Shown here in pieces: positions 1-27,200 of a stretch of DNA of 64,000 nucleotides. Position 1 is the stretch's first letter. Every line of letters begins with the position of its first letter. Under the pieces are notes generated by a model. That model was not told where the DNA came from. It saw only the letters and a program-made list of their open reading frames with translations, and searched no databases. Made by a program: the position numbers and the translations under genes. The stretch comes from Paragorgia papillata. Its lineage: Eukaryota; Cnidaria; Anthozoa; Scleralcyonacea; Coralliidae. Location: positions 526,001 through 590,000 of the forward strand of contig JAWNZC010000122.1 in assembly GCA_035771165.1 (NCBI GenBank), in the 5' to 3' direction.

Positions 1-2227
<2,227 letters not shown>

Positions 2228-3274
2228 CTGAATATTTTTTGTGTGTAAAGCGTTTGGCCTCTTCTTTTGCGGGAATGATCAACTAAAATCCTTACTGTCT
2301 ACACAGCGTGATCCCCTAAAAGCTGTTCTATGTAGGTCTTCCATTGCCTACAAGATCCAAGCTCTGGGAATCGTCCCTTCGATGAAGACATCTAGTAAAT
2401 ATCGTAATTGGTTTTGGCAGTTTGTATAAACAGAGTAGTTCACCAAATTAAACCATCCTGATCTCGCCAGTGTAACATTATCGTAGATTTATAGGAGTCT
2501 GCGTGAATGCTACGCTTTCAAATGGACACAGACGAGGGCCATAGTCTGCAAAAAAAAATAAAAACGTGTTTACATAATTATCCGGCGATGGACGGCCAAG
2601 GCCAAATTATATAATTCCACAATTCCTGACAGCGTTTAATACGGTATCAATTATTTGTTCAAAGCCACGTTTCAAAAGAAACCAGCTTTTGACAATGAAC
2701 TGGTGTTTTTTTCTTCAAACCTCGAACTTAATAAGATATTCATGACAACTGGCAAGTACACGTTGAGACGAATTGACATGAAATTGATCGGCGCGATGTC
2801 GATTTCAGCCGCGTCGATTCCAAATTGCGTTTGTTGTCGAGAAACTTAACTTACATGAAAATGCTGTTAGCTCGAAAATGCTAAAAGTACCGTCAACTGC
2901 GACGAGCACTCATGCAACCAAGTGAGTTGACCAGCAATAGAACGACATGATATTGAAGACATGAATAGTCGGACTCGGCGGGTAAACTCGATTTCTTTTA
3001 TTAAACTTATAACAGTTTAACGTTCATACAATTCCGTAACTCGAAAAACAACAGTTCTTAAAGCTAAATTGCCTGACGAACACAGTGAACATGGTTTAGA
3101 CTTTTCTTCCAAGCACTTTTCGATGATAGAGGTGGAATATTTCCTTATAACAACGTTGAAAATATGTTACAGCATTTTAATACGGTATTATTGTATTTTT
3201 TTTCTTCCAGAACTATCTAACGTTGCTTTAGCGATCCTGAATTCGAGTAGCATAGAAACATAAGTTTGACTTAC

Positions 3275-3520
3275 CTGTGGAAAACAACACTGGTCACTGG
3301 CGGAGTGTACAGAATGAAAATATTCGAGACGGATGGAACAGATAAATAGACGACCGACGTAGCCAATAAACAGCATTCGAGATGAGCGATTTCCTGTCTG
3401 AAATTCTATTTCCCAGCCAGAAGGCTCTGTTGCTTAGAGCAAAAAATGGCGAAGACCACACAGATCTCTCTGCTCCAATACTTCGATAAGACGACGAGAA
3501 TCCGGATCTAGTCAATATAC
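3275..3520 (-). other. Probable HIPK 5' UTR exon
   Basis: A perfect donor (CCACAG/GTAAGT) lies at 3275/3274 on the minus strand, about 1 kb upstream of the HIPK coding exon. No convincing coding frame is joined to it. The upstream limit is not determined, and 3520 is only a guess. DNA from 3,520 to 4,200 is richer in GC and CGTCA-type motifs than its surroundings and may hold the promoter. Confidence 0.35.
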
Positions 3521-4039
3521 GTTTTCGGCCCCCATATTTCTTTTATAAAATCGCTTTTCCTAAGTTAATATGGCAACAAAGGACGTTCACCTCACTCGAC
3601 ATCGTCGGAAAAGCGACCAATCAAAACGGTGCTTGTAGATTCCGAACAACTGCTCGGCACGCAATCGTGGCACGTCGGTAAATAGCTTTTAAATCGTTTC
3701 CCCACGAATAACGGTTGGAGTAACCTCACAGCTACAGCTAAACTATAGAAATCAGTGCTTTAAACCAGTAAATACTCGCACAAATTTAGTAATCACAGGG
3801 GTATTATGAAAACGGAGTTATGTGGCCTCGGAGCCACTGCTCGGAACGCGTTCGTGACACGTCGATACCTTTGCAGCGTCCGATCGTTCGCTTTCGCTAT
3901 TTATAAACGAATAGTTTCACGAATATAAACCGATGAAGAAAGCTACAGATACGGAGACAAATCCAGTCAATGCGAGAAGATCATTAGAAATACATTACGA
4001 AAGCTTCTCCCCTTGTTTTGAAATAGGAATTCGTTCGTT

Positions 4040-4180
4040 TTCAAAGATGGTTTTCCCCCGGGCTTTTCCCAAGCTCAACTGACGTGTGACGTTTCAAGGA
4101 CTCGGCAAGGGGCATCTCTTGTGACGTACATGACACTGAAACAAGACGTCGATCATTTCGAAAAACGGGTGGCGCTCATG
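4040..4180. promoter_or_regulatory. Cluster of CRE half sites, possible promoter
   Basis: Several TGACGT/ACGTCA half sites cluster between about 4,080 and 4,155, upstream of the presumed HIPK first exon. I see no TATA box placed well enough to fix a start site. Confidence 0.25.
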
Positions 4181-5134
4181 ACGGATTCTAGCCGCCTCCT
4201 CCTCAAACTTTGTCGTGTCTTCAGTTAGATATATACTTACAGAATACAGTATAATGTATAATGTATACTTACAGAGTACTTACAGAAAAATCTCTTTCTC
4301 AGTGTTTATCTAACGTAGCCACAGGCTTCTTTTCAACTCGCTCCGGTTGGGTTTTAAATACATAATTCCAATCACAGATGACTGAATTCCACTTTTCCAG
4401 TTAATATATCCACGTGTTTCGCGCACCAATATATATATACCGTAATATTTGGGTTAGGCCAAATAAAAATAAATCTTCCCATTCTGTTTCTGGTGATCAT
4501 ACGAGAATAATATTTGATTGACCGTACTGACAACTGTTTCCTATCAAAAATGCTGATATGTTTGCGGATGATGCGTTCATGTGTTATTGAATACGCATGT
4601 TGAATAGTCAGTTTAATAATAGTCGGACGTGGAGGACGTGAAAGTAAAAAAAACGGAACCCTTAGAAAATGAATTAGTATTCTTTTAAAACAACCTATTG
4701 TAGTAGTTTGAAAGCCCTAAAAGCGCTTGCGTTATAAATTAATCAGCACATAAGTTAAACAGGAAGAGAAAACGCTTTTAAATACTTTCACCATGCATAC
4801 ACTTCAAGTTATCTTAATTTCCCAGGTGTATAAGATCGTGCTTTTTACGCAACCGTGGCTCAGAGGTGTTTAGGGCTTTCAAACTACTACAATGGTTGTT
4901 TGAACAGAATACTAATTCATTTTCTAAGGGTTCCGGTTTTTTTATACACACTGTATACTTTATTTATTTATTTTATTTATTTATTAACTTTACAACCATG
5001 CAAGAATGCAAGAATGCAAATATACAGTAAATAAGGAGTGCAATACTTGAACATGATTGAAGGAAATGATCAACAGGACACGAGTTCCATGTCCTAAAAT
5101 ACAGTTATATATATAAACGAAGCTAAAAAGCATG

Positions 5135-17921
<12,787 letters not shown>

Positions 17922-18464
17922 ACTTTACGTTTTCCACTTCAAGGCAAGCACAGCATGGGTGAATCAATGAAGGCGTGAATAACAGAGTTAATTACAGCGG
18001 TTACCCTTACGGTAAAACACCGGTTGTGCAAATAAACCTCAGTTTAGGTCAGAAATTCAGGTAGGATACAGAGAGTATATCCGGATATGAAACCAATGAT
18101 GAATACCAAACTGTCAATGCAAAAGTCAGCACGAGTAAACAATATTGTGACGAACGTAAAGCACTATGGCCCCACAGCAAAGGTGTTGCGACTATATATG
18201 ATGCCACGGTGGTACGATGATCACCTTTGATGACAAAGGTCAGACGCAGCCAATAGGATTTGAAGGATTCGTTAGGTGCAAGTTCAGACACAGTTATTGT
18301 CACAAGATATAGACGTAGCTGTCAGTGACCTTGGAATTTGGATGAGGTATTTAGATAAAAATATGTGTTAACTTGTTATTGTGTGCTTTCAAATATAATT
18401 ATTGCGCATTGGCCATGCGTGTCTACCATCCCAAGCCTTTGTTGATATAAGAAGACACCCAGGT

Positions 18465-18935
18465 CAGGCGTTCACGTGGACTACTGGCAAACTGCGGAGG
18501 TGCTTCGGGAAAAGATACTAATTGTAGTGTTATTGCAGCAATTACAAAATCGAAGCCTGCATCGAAGACCTCTTGCCCTCCGCAGAGGCTCTATACAGCG
18601 CTAGCAAAGGTGGGAGTGGGCCGAGGAAGATCACATCGAAGGCTGAACGTGGTGCATACTTCACACTAGTGAACATATTTAAGATCAAGACAGTTGTCAG
18701 CCACATCTGATCACTGTTAAACTACAAAGTCAGTCAGTCTATTTCGAAATCTACCAACAGTGTGCAAGAACACCTTGATCAAAAGGCAAAGCTGTTCAAC
18801 TTTTTGTCCAACTCCAAAAGCAAAAGGAGCAAAGAACTTACAACATGCCTCACGGACTCACGCCACAACACGGCTAACTCGCCGGAAACATGAATAGAAG
18901 CGGAAGTAAAATGTGCAAAAATGCAAAATCGTGAC
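18465..18935 (+). repeat. Dispersed repeat X, copy 2 (longest)
   Basis: It matches copy 1 over its 3' half and the 62,505-62,635 copy over its 5' half (GCAAAGGTGGGAGTGGGCCG block). It is therefore the most complete of the three copies in the window. Confidence 0.7.
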
Positions 18936-20345
18936 TCGGCCTAGTAGCCCACTATTCTCGCGAGGGCTTGCATTCGCAAAGGTCCGGAACCTAGCAAGAA
19001 GTAGAAGGCCTAGCCACAGGGAGCCCATCTTGGCAGCGCGTGGGCACCTGTGGCGGACTCGAAAGACGCGCGGGGGACTGTGGCAGGGGATTTAAAAAAA
19101 CCGAAAAACGGTTACCGGAAGCGGGAAAAAAGGCGGAAAAAAGGGAAAAAACGGGGGGAAAGGGAGGGAGGGAGAGGGGAACTAATATAAGAGATGAAAC
19201 ACCAAACGTTCAACGTGGAATGTGTTCCGCAAGTAGCCAGGACATCTCGTATCGTCGGGAGCCACCGTTAGAATACTGAAACCGACTGACACTCAGAGTC
19301 AGATGAATGTGCAATAAATCAATAATCCTGAGACTTCCCGCTTTATCCGAAAAGCTTATCGTAGGATTTCGTAGCTATCCGAAGTGTCAACGATGATGTA
19401 GTGTCCTAGCTACTTGCGGAACACATCTCCCGAAAATACGATATGTAATTTAGCGGCAAAATCACGGCTAAAAGTTGAGATTTTGCATCATTTTGATTTA
19501 CATTTTGATAAATGAATCATTATCACAACTACTTCGCTCAATTGTCTTACAATTTCAATACCTATAGGCGCTTGAAACGATGTTCAAAACAAGGAAGAAT
19601 TCGTGTTTCATCCCTTTACTATTTTCCTAAACACACCACGATCGAGTGTGCCACAGTCCCCCGCGCGTCTTTCGAGTCCGCCACAGGTGCCCACGCGCGC
19701 GCTGCCAAGATGGGCTCCCTGTGCTCGGCCTAGCACAGCCTGGTTCCCAGGCCTCTCTTTTTAACGTCGAGCGGCAGACCGAATTGTGAGAGGCCTGGAA
19801 TAAAATGTTTTGCCTGGCCCCAAATCTGGCCCCAACTTATACAGGCACCAAACGGCCGTTTGGCGGAAAACCAAAGCAGATAACACTCATGTCGGTGTAC
19901 ACAATTCTTTATAACATCATATAGCAAGGTTGGTCTACTGCCGAAACGTTAAAAAGCATATTTCGATTTGTATAAATGTGTTTCAACACAATCACTTCCT
20001 ACGCCGAACACTACTTTATAGAGCCTCGTATGTAACAACCTTTTAACGTAATGTAAAACAAAGAAACCTACTCGTTTGCTGTCTGCTCTCAAGAAGAAGT
20101 TTGTTTAAGTGCCCTCGTTCATAAAGATTAAAGAATCCGAGCTCCAGTAGGATTCATGATAGATAAAGATGAACATTTTCCGCTAGTCCTCTTGCTCGAT
20201 CCCTATTCTGTGACGTCACCAAAATACGTTCGAGAGAAAAGAGGACTAGGAACTAGTCTGGGCCTAGCCCACTATATTCTCGCGAGGGCTTGCATTCGCA
20301 AAGGTCTGGAACCTAACAAGAAGTAGAAGGCCTAGCCGAATTGCC
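18936..20345. mobile_element. Nested foldback elements
   Basis: The outer block 'CTCGCGAGGGCTTGCATTCG' occurs at about 18,957 and again at 20,279. Inside, 19,019-19,080 is mirrored at 19,650-19,728 (the CACAGGGAGCCCATCTTGG block). Inside that, 19,218-19,250 is mirrored near 19,400-19,440. These are successive insertions of non-coding inverted-repeat elements. Confidence 0.6.
19737..20262 (+). repeat. Dispersed repeat Z, copy 1
   Basis: It is nearly collinear with 54,412-54,952 over about 525 bases (starts TTCCCAGGCCTCTC, ends CTAGGAACTAGTCT). It contains TGACGTCACC near the end. The second copy has a small internal duplication of 'TGGC(A/C)CCAA'. Confidence 0.8.
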
Positions 20346-21002
20346 AACAACATCTCAAAAGTTCCCTAAAACGGCCCATGTTGAATATAGCGACATACAG
20401 TGAATCAGTGATATCACACGACATTTCTCAATTTCAATTAGTCTCTGATATAAAAACAAGCAAGTTATGAAACCTAAATAATCTATTGATTACTATATGT
20501 GTATACTTCTTACGATTATTGTAATTCGTAAACATTTCCCACACTGAGAAGTCAAACCTGGGTCGTTAAATGGAAGCACGGGTGGCGTGTGCTGTTAGGG
20601 CGCTGCCTCTCACCGCTGTAGTTTAAGCCCAGTTGGACGGGGTTAGTACTTGGATGGGTGACCGTCTGGGAATAGCCCCGTTCTCGAACTTGAATTTCAT
20701 GTGAATAGAGTTTAGTTGGTCTCTCCTGTGCTTCGAGGGTTTTCCGCAGGGTTCTGCGGTTTTCCTCCCTCCGTAAAATCAACACGTTAGGTCTTAGCTT
20801 ATGTCGTGCACTTTTAACATGAGCCCCTGGCTCGGATGATTGGGCGACCACATCCTGTGCTTACGATAAATCATTACTCATTACTCATAGATTCGTGTCC
20901 AGCAACTTTTATGTACCATTCCGTTAAAGTGTGATAATACTGTATGTTGCTATCTTTGACATGGGCCGTTTTAGGGCACTTTTGAGATGTTGTTGGCAAT
21001 TC
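20337..21002. mobile_element. Inverted-repeat element interrupted by a 5S-derived SINE
   Basis: Arms of about 45 bases (GAATTGCCAACAACATCTCAA... and its mirror) lie at 20,337-20,385 and 20,955-21,002. The SINE lies between them, so the SINE inserted second or is part of the element. Confidence 0.6.
20565..20850 (+). repeat. 5S-rRNA-derived SINE, copy 1
   Basis: The 20,600-20,685 part matches the 3' half of 5S rRNA, including the internal promoter stretch AGTACTTGGATGGGTGACCG and GGGAATA. An unrelated body with TTTTCCTCCCTCC follows. The 5' half of 5S is missing, so this is a SINE3-like retroposon and not a 5S gene. Confidence 0.8.
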
Positions 21003-21210
21003 GACTATATATTCTATTTCTCGTTGGGTTCGAGACCCCTACAGGCACGCGAGCCCCCTCGCCGAGAAAAATAGAAGGTCTAGTGTCTAGACTGAGTTTC
21101 ACAGAGAACGTTCTTTCTCGCCAATGCCGGCAAAGACAGGCTAATGAGGTTGTTGTTACATTCGGGAAGCAGTTACTCTTGCATGGCGGTTACTTTCGCG
21201 GTATGCGAGT

Positions 21211-21906
21211 CAGGGGCGGATTAGCCCACCGGGCTACCGGGCGATCGCCCGGTGGGCCCTCCCTCGGGCCGGCTCGGGGGGGTACCTACTGAACAAAATG
21301 ACAACGTGATATGCCAATAAAACTTGCAGGAGAACCCTGACGAAATACATCTACATTCAACGCGCGAAATCACTAGTGGCGTTTCTAGTCCCTGTCTTCT
21401 GGATTGTCTATGCATACAGCAACTTAAGTATCAAGTGTATAAGTTGGCTCTTACACTTCCTGTGACGCAAGTCTACTGTGAAAGAACATTTTCCAAACTC
21501 AAATTGCTAAAAACTAGATTGCGAAGCACGTTATCTAACAAGTACCTTGAATCGTTATTTGATTAATTAGTGTTGAAAGCCGGCTGTTAAACTCCAAACT
21601 AAGTACGGAGACTGCATTATTGACAAAGTAGCCCTACATCCTCAGAATTTCGCAGACTACTGTTGTTGCGTTAATAATAATCACCAGCACTCATTGATGC
21701 GAATGATGCCTTAGTGGCTTAGTTGAACGCCTTTTCATTGACATGTTATTTGAAAAACAAGAGTCAAGAGTTTTCTTGTGATTTGTAGTTTTATGATATG
21801 TGACACAATTTTGTACCAAGTTAAAACTTTGTGACGATGACGTCACAAAAAGGGGACCCCTATGAAGTATGTCCCGGGCCCATTCCAGCATGCTAATCCG
21901 CCCCTG
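21211..21906 (+). mobile_element. Non-autonomous hAT transposon with intact ends
   Basis: It has 15-bp terminal inverted repeats CAGGGGCGGATTAGC / GCTAATCCGCCCCTG and a perfect 8-bp target-site duplication ATGCGAGT at 21203-21210 and 21907-21914. At 696 bp it is far too short for a full transposase. It keeps a C-terminal transposase remnant (separate entry), so it is an internally deleted derivative. Confidence 0.93.
21324..21566 (+). pseudogene. hAT transposase C-terminal (dimerisation) remnant
   Basis: Within 80 open codons, the segment LALTLPVTQVYCERTFSKLK followed by LLKTRLRSTLSNKYLESL matches the hAT C-terminal dimerisation motif (pattern 'P-hydrophobic-T-x5-ERxFSxLKxxKxxLRSTx'). It is of the type found in ZMYM/BED-finger hAT families. 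The catalytic part and the DNA-binding finger are absent. It is a relic inside the hAT element, not a host gene. Confidence 0.85.
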
Positions 21907-22878
21907 ATGCGAGTGCTTCTTAAGGGAACTTTAGGATATAACTAGGGTTGAATGACCGGTGGTCGCTTATATTAGTACAGGGATCGTTTAATTCAGTGCT
22001 GGAAAATGTCTGGCAGCCAGGAAATTTTTTGTAAAAGTTGTTCGCAGGAATTTTTTTGTATCTTGCAGGAAATATTTGTCAGTTTTTTTAATCCAAGTCA
22101 AAGTTTAAAGATAAATTTCCTATTCTTCAAAAAATCGAAAAGCGTCACGGTCACACAATCACACAATTTTGATGGGCATCACTTTTGATCGAATATCAAG
22201 TTTCATGTTCGATGACTCATCTTTCTATATTCTTGCCAAACCCAGCGGCGATTTGTAAACAATTCGAAAGTGTTTTGAAGGTTTATTGCATGACCATAAC
22301 CTGTCTAAGTTTCGTATATCCTTGCGCAAATGACGCAACGATTTGTTCTAGAAAACAATGAGAATGCAAGAATGCAAGCTGCTTTTATCTTATTCAACGG
22401 TTTCAGCATTTCGAATTTTGACGCTATTACTTGTATTACGTAGTATTCAATTGAAAAAGTTCGCTATTTCAAAGTATGTATAGATACCACATTCAGATAA
22501 ATTATGGTTTTGAGATACAAACTTGCAAGTCTGGTAGTATCGCAACTTATAAAATTGAGAAATTCTATCAGGCAGGAAATCGTTCATTTAGTTTAGCAGG
22601 AAATATTTATTTTTTGGATTTTGCTGCCAGGAAGAAAAATGCTTTATCTAGGACTGGTTTAATTATCCCCAGGCCACCGGCTGTAATTAACAAGAGATGT
22701 TCTCATCACATGGCTCATTGGACCAGAAAACTCATACCAGCTGCAGTCAACAGGATATCAAAACTTCCGCTAAAGTTATAGAAACTATATATATATTTAG
22801 TCAACAAGTTTATACGAAGAACTTTAGTAAAATCATTCCAGTGAACTTCAGGTAACTACACAAATCTTTAAATCTAAT

Positions 22879-22896
22879 ATATATATATATATATCA
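22879..22896 (+). repeat. (TA)n microsatellite
   Basis: About nine AT/TA units lie in AT-rich intergenic DNA. The wider interval 21,915-23,400 shows nothing else recognisable. Confidence 0.7.
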
Positions 22897-23405
22897 TAAA
22901 AAGTTTTTTTTAACCTTTAAAAATAAACATAGCGCAAAAGTAGTAAAGAACTGGCAAAATATAGCCATAAAGGTATAGGCAGCTTGTGGCAAAATTATCA
23001 AATTAAATTATTATACTATATATGTATCGCTAAATCTTTTCATCTCAGCGAATATTTGTATATTCTTGCTAATCACTTTTTACACAATTTTGAGGTAAAA
23101 CCGATACTTAGATTGATGTTTCAGTTGAAGTAAATAAATCTCGTACGATACCTGTTTAAAGCGATCTTTATTTAATTTGAATTTAATAATTATTTGCTGA
23201 AAAGTTATAATTGAAAATAACGTATGACATTGATTACAAAAGCACGATGTTAATATGTAGTATTTTACAGTTTAATATTGAATAGCAATTGATATCAGCT
23301 ATGTAATGTGTGCGTATAAATGTACATATATTTATAAGTCATTGTAAATTCCACTAAAATAGCCTTAACTAACTAAAATAGAGGGAGAATAAAAAGAAAT
23401 AAGAG

Positions 23406-23575
<170 letters not shown>

Positions 23576-23578
23576 GTG

Positions 23579-23705
23579 ACGAAGGGCCTTCGCTCGATAC
23601 GTTAGACTCCTACATTCTCTGTTTCGGCAGTATATCTAACCTAATTATATACTATATATTTCGATTGTTGTGAATTTCTACACTGCCTACCGCAGCACGC
23701 TACTT
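23579..23705 (+). mobile_element. Foldback element F, right half
   Basis: The sequence CGAAGGGCCTTCGCTCGA...GTTTCGGCAGTATATCTAAC..., ending in the 'TACCGCAGCACGCTACTTTTAT' tail, is the arm found in full elements at 31,425-31,600, 32,570-32,735, 38,270-38,470 and 51,870-52,072. Confidence 0.7.
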
Positions 23706-23814
23706 TTATATATTTTTTTAGATTTAGATTTAATAACTTTATTGCCTATAGAAACTGGTGGTCAAACAGAGCGAAATGCCCCAATTGAACATGACTACCA
23801 TGATGTAAATGTTG

Positions 23815-24010
23815 GTTTTGCGGAGGGAGGAAAACCGGAGAACCCGGCGAAAAACCCTCGAAGCACAGGAGAGATCAACTACAACTCTACTCACATTAGT
23901 TTTCAGCTCGACAACGGGGTCATTCCCAAGCGGTTATCCATCCAAGTACTAACCCCGTCTAACCGGGCTTAACTTTTGGTGAGAGGCAGCGCGCTAACAG
24001 CACACGCCAA
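23815..24010 (-). repeat. 5S-rRNA-derived SINE, copy 2
   Basis: This is the reverse complement of copy 1. It has the GGTTAGTACTTGGATGGATAA promoter region (bases 23,938-23,958), the 'CTGCCTCTCACC' start and the 'GAGGGAGG' body end. It lies just upstream of the peptide-precursor gene. Confidence 0.8.
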
Positions 24011-24183
24011 CCGTGCTCAAAAACCATTCGCATGTATACGTCCCGATAATTCACTAATTCAAGGTGACTATGGCGAAAATAGTTCTAAAGAAATTTGCCA
24101 CATGACGTTAGTGCATAGATAGGAGTACTCGGTGCCAGATTGTTAGTTTTGTTTTGTCAAAGTAAAATCATAATTTTTTGCAG

Positions 24184-24235
24184 AAATACATAATGGAAAC
24201 AATAATCACCTTGACCTTGCTGCTTATGCTTTCAG
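24184..24235 (+). CDS. Precursor exon 1: start codon and signal peptide (CDS from 24193)
   Basis: METIITLTLLLMLS is a strongly hydrophobic secretion signal, ending in donor TCAG/GTTAGT (phase 1). A good acceptor (ATTTTTTGCAG) sits 9 bases before the ATG. The exon therefore probably starts at 24184 and is spliced to an unseen 5' UTR exon. Confidence 0.8.
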
Positions 24236-27200
24236 GTTAGTAAGTCAATTTTCGTACATTGACGTATTTTGCGAGTTCTGGTTGGGCAATTTGTACCACG
24301 TGACATACTGTCATGCCAGGACAACGCTCAGCATGCATGCTTTAGTAGATGACGTAGCTTTAATTTCAATTAAGAAATGGTTCATGGTTTGGCGTGCTCT
24401 AACGAGTTATGGATACATGCGGGAAGTTGGGATTCAATAGGCCGATTTAAAAAAAATTTTGTAGAACGAATTTTTTCCCCCCCGGAAAAATCATGTTTGT
24501 TAATTTTTAAAAAATTTGGTTTGACAAAATTTTTTTTAAATCGGCCTATTGATTACTCATACTTCAAGAAACGTTTTAATGAAAAAAAAAATTGGGGGTC
24601 ACCAAAGTTTTTTTCGAATTAAATTAGTTTGAAGCTAGAGTAATTGGCAGCCATTTTGAAACGTCATTCCACCAGAGAACTTGGCCGCCATCTTTGTTTA
24701 TTTCGCACAGGAAGAGCCTGGGTACGACGTTGCAAAATACCATCCGTCAAAATCCGTAAAATGTGATTGGTTCTTTTCAGTTTTTGTTGTTTTTGATTGG
24801 CTCCAAAAATTTGCACAGTCTAATACTTTTCAAGACTCAAGAGCAACACTAGTGTGCAAGGAACTAGAACGAATCTACACTGTGAAACGTTTTAGCTAGA
24901 GGGAAAAATCTGATTGTTTATAGATATTTTTCCTATCGAGCCACCTTAAAAGAACGAAAACGTCCAGCATAGTTTCAACTATATAAGTGTACTTTACAGC
25001 ATTATCCAATCTCGTTCCCAGAGCCCACGTTCCCCACCCGGGAAACGAGAGACTCTGGGATAATCCGTATTCCGGTTGAGGTACGCATGCGTAAATATCC
25101 GAGCAGAATCTGGATAGTATGTTCTCCTTGTTTGAATTTTCCACAAACAAGTCAATGGGGTTGCTGGCGAAGCTCGAATTACATCATCTACACACATACG
25201 GCGAATATATCGATCGCGGCAATGTCTTCACTGGAGGCTTGTCGTCCGACATCTTTGTTATTTTGGTTTTATTAATTCTACTTCCGGTCACTTCAGACCA
25301 ACTCATGCTCACTATTCAGCCAATAACGTAACGATTTGAATTGAAACGGATTATCCCAGAGTCTCTCGTTTCCCGGGTGGGGAACGTGGGCTCTGGGAAC
25401 GAGATTGAACATTATCATAAACGCACACTTATCGTCATTGGGATAATACACGCGCGTCTGACAATTTGTTTTCACTTATTTTACCACTCGTGCTCCCTTG
25501 CAATGCAACAGTTTATGGAAGTTACGGACAGCAGGAAAATGAACAAGCTTTCAAAGACAACCTTCGTCAAGAAATTCAAAAATCATTTCATGAAGGATAT
25601 AAAGGTAATTTGTATCAACAAAACTATTTCTGGTGGTATTTGGTATTTTATATGAGAAAAAAGGGAAAAAGGCCCTGGGGACGAGGTTTGGTGTAATATC
25701 TAACCGGTCATTAGACGGTTGCAGGTTCGAACCCTGTCTGGGGTCTCAGAAATATTTTCTGAGTAATTGAGCTTGACGAACGTCCACCGAACTTCTGTTA
25801 CTTATCATATCACTTTAACTTCATGTCATATGCAAACGCTACCACTTAGGAGCACGTACACACTGACTATGAATTTGCAACCTTTGCTCTTCATCCGAGC
25901 CTCAGTGGCTCAATGGTATTTTATATCGAGTATAAATATTTTACAAGGCTCCCACTCTTGAAAATAAACATCTTCAAAAACCCAAGATATGGATCAAAAC
26001 AAGACAACAAAAAGATGAAATGGTAATATTTCGACTCTATTTCAAAGTCATCATCACACCAAGAGATGATCTGACCATATAAACGCTATATCCCGGGACG
26101 AGCGCTCTTTGTTTATTTCATATAAAGCCGGGGTGAAATTTACCCAGGCAACCGGGACATCCTGGTGTACCGGGATCATAAACAGACCCTTAAGTAAAAA
26201 GATCTACATTTATATGATTATTTCCTATAACTTATATACATGTTGTTGTTATCGAGTCTATGACGTCATAAGCTTCCTCGACTCATTCTTCTCAAGCTCG
26301 GCCACTTTAATGTATTACCACTTTAAGTATTATTATCTTAATAATTAATATTCGCACAACAAATGGTAGTCATAGGTTTACCAGACAATTTTAGACAGTA
26401 TTTTCAAACCAGCGTTCTAATTTATTTATAGCTGCCATTAGAGACAGTCATCGTAAGAATGGAAACAGTATAGAAAAGAAATACAATGTTGGTAAGTGTT
26501 TGTTAACAATAGGCGAGTTTCAGGGTCTTGCGCGCGCATCGTTTTGCAAAGAAATTGGCGGGCTCTCCACAAAGTGAGCAATGGCAAACAGACTCGTTAG
26601 CGAGCCAACAACAGCAGAATAACAGTGCTAAACATCCAGAAACTGTATCTATACTTTGTTGATTTTAAACTGTACGTTTACTTTGAGTGGAGCTTGCCAG
26701 TTTTTTTGTAAAAATTATGCGCGCGCAACACCCTGAAACTCGCCTATTGTTAAATGAAAAAAATAAACGTAGTTGTGTATCAGTTTCTTAACACTTTGAA
26801 GCCTGGCGACGAGTCTTTAAGGTTTATTCTGGCAAACGCGGAACGCCAGACGATTTTATTCAGCACAGGGAGAGGTCCAGGCCTCAAAGTGTTAAAACAA
26901 TAAAAGTCAAAATTTCAGACCCAAAAACGTGCGTCTGCAAGTTAGTACAGTATAGGTAATACATAGCAGGTTTCGAGTGCAATTTAAAAAAAAAACATGC
27001 GACATTTCTGTAAAGCGCTCCCAATTCGTCAGAATTTATGCCACAAAAATAAAATAGCTATCGTTAGAAAGCTATTAATTTGTAGAATACAATATTGTCT
27101 TTGATTTTGCGATAAACACAAACCGTTAATAGTTGTGAATTTTTAAAATAAAACCAGAGGACTTCACTCGGGGCGATCAAGTAGCGTTTTATTTTGTTCA

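Noticed and set aside
20565..20850. 5S rRNA gene
   Set aside because: Only the 3' half with the internal promoter is present and it is fused to an unrelated repeated body; it is a SINE.
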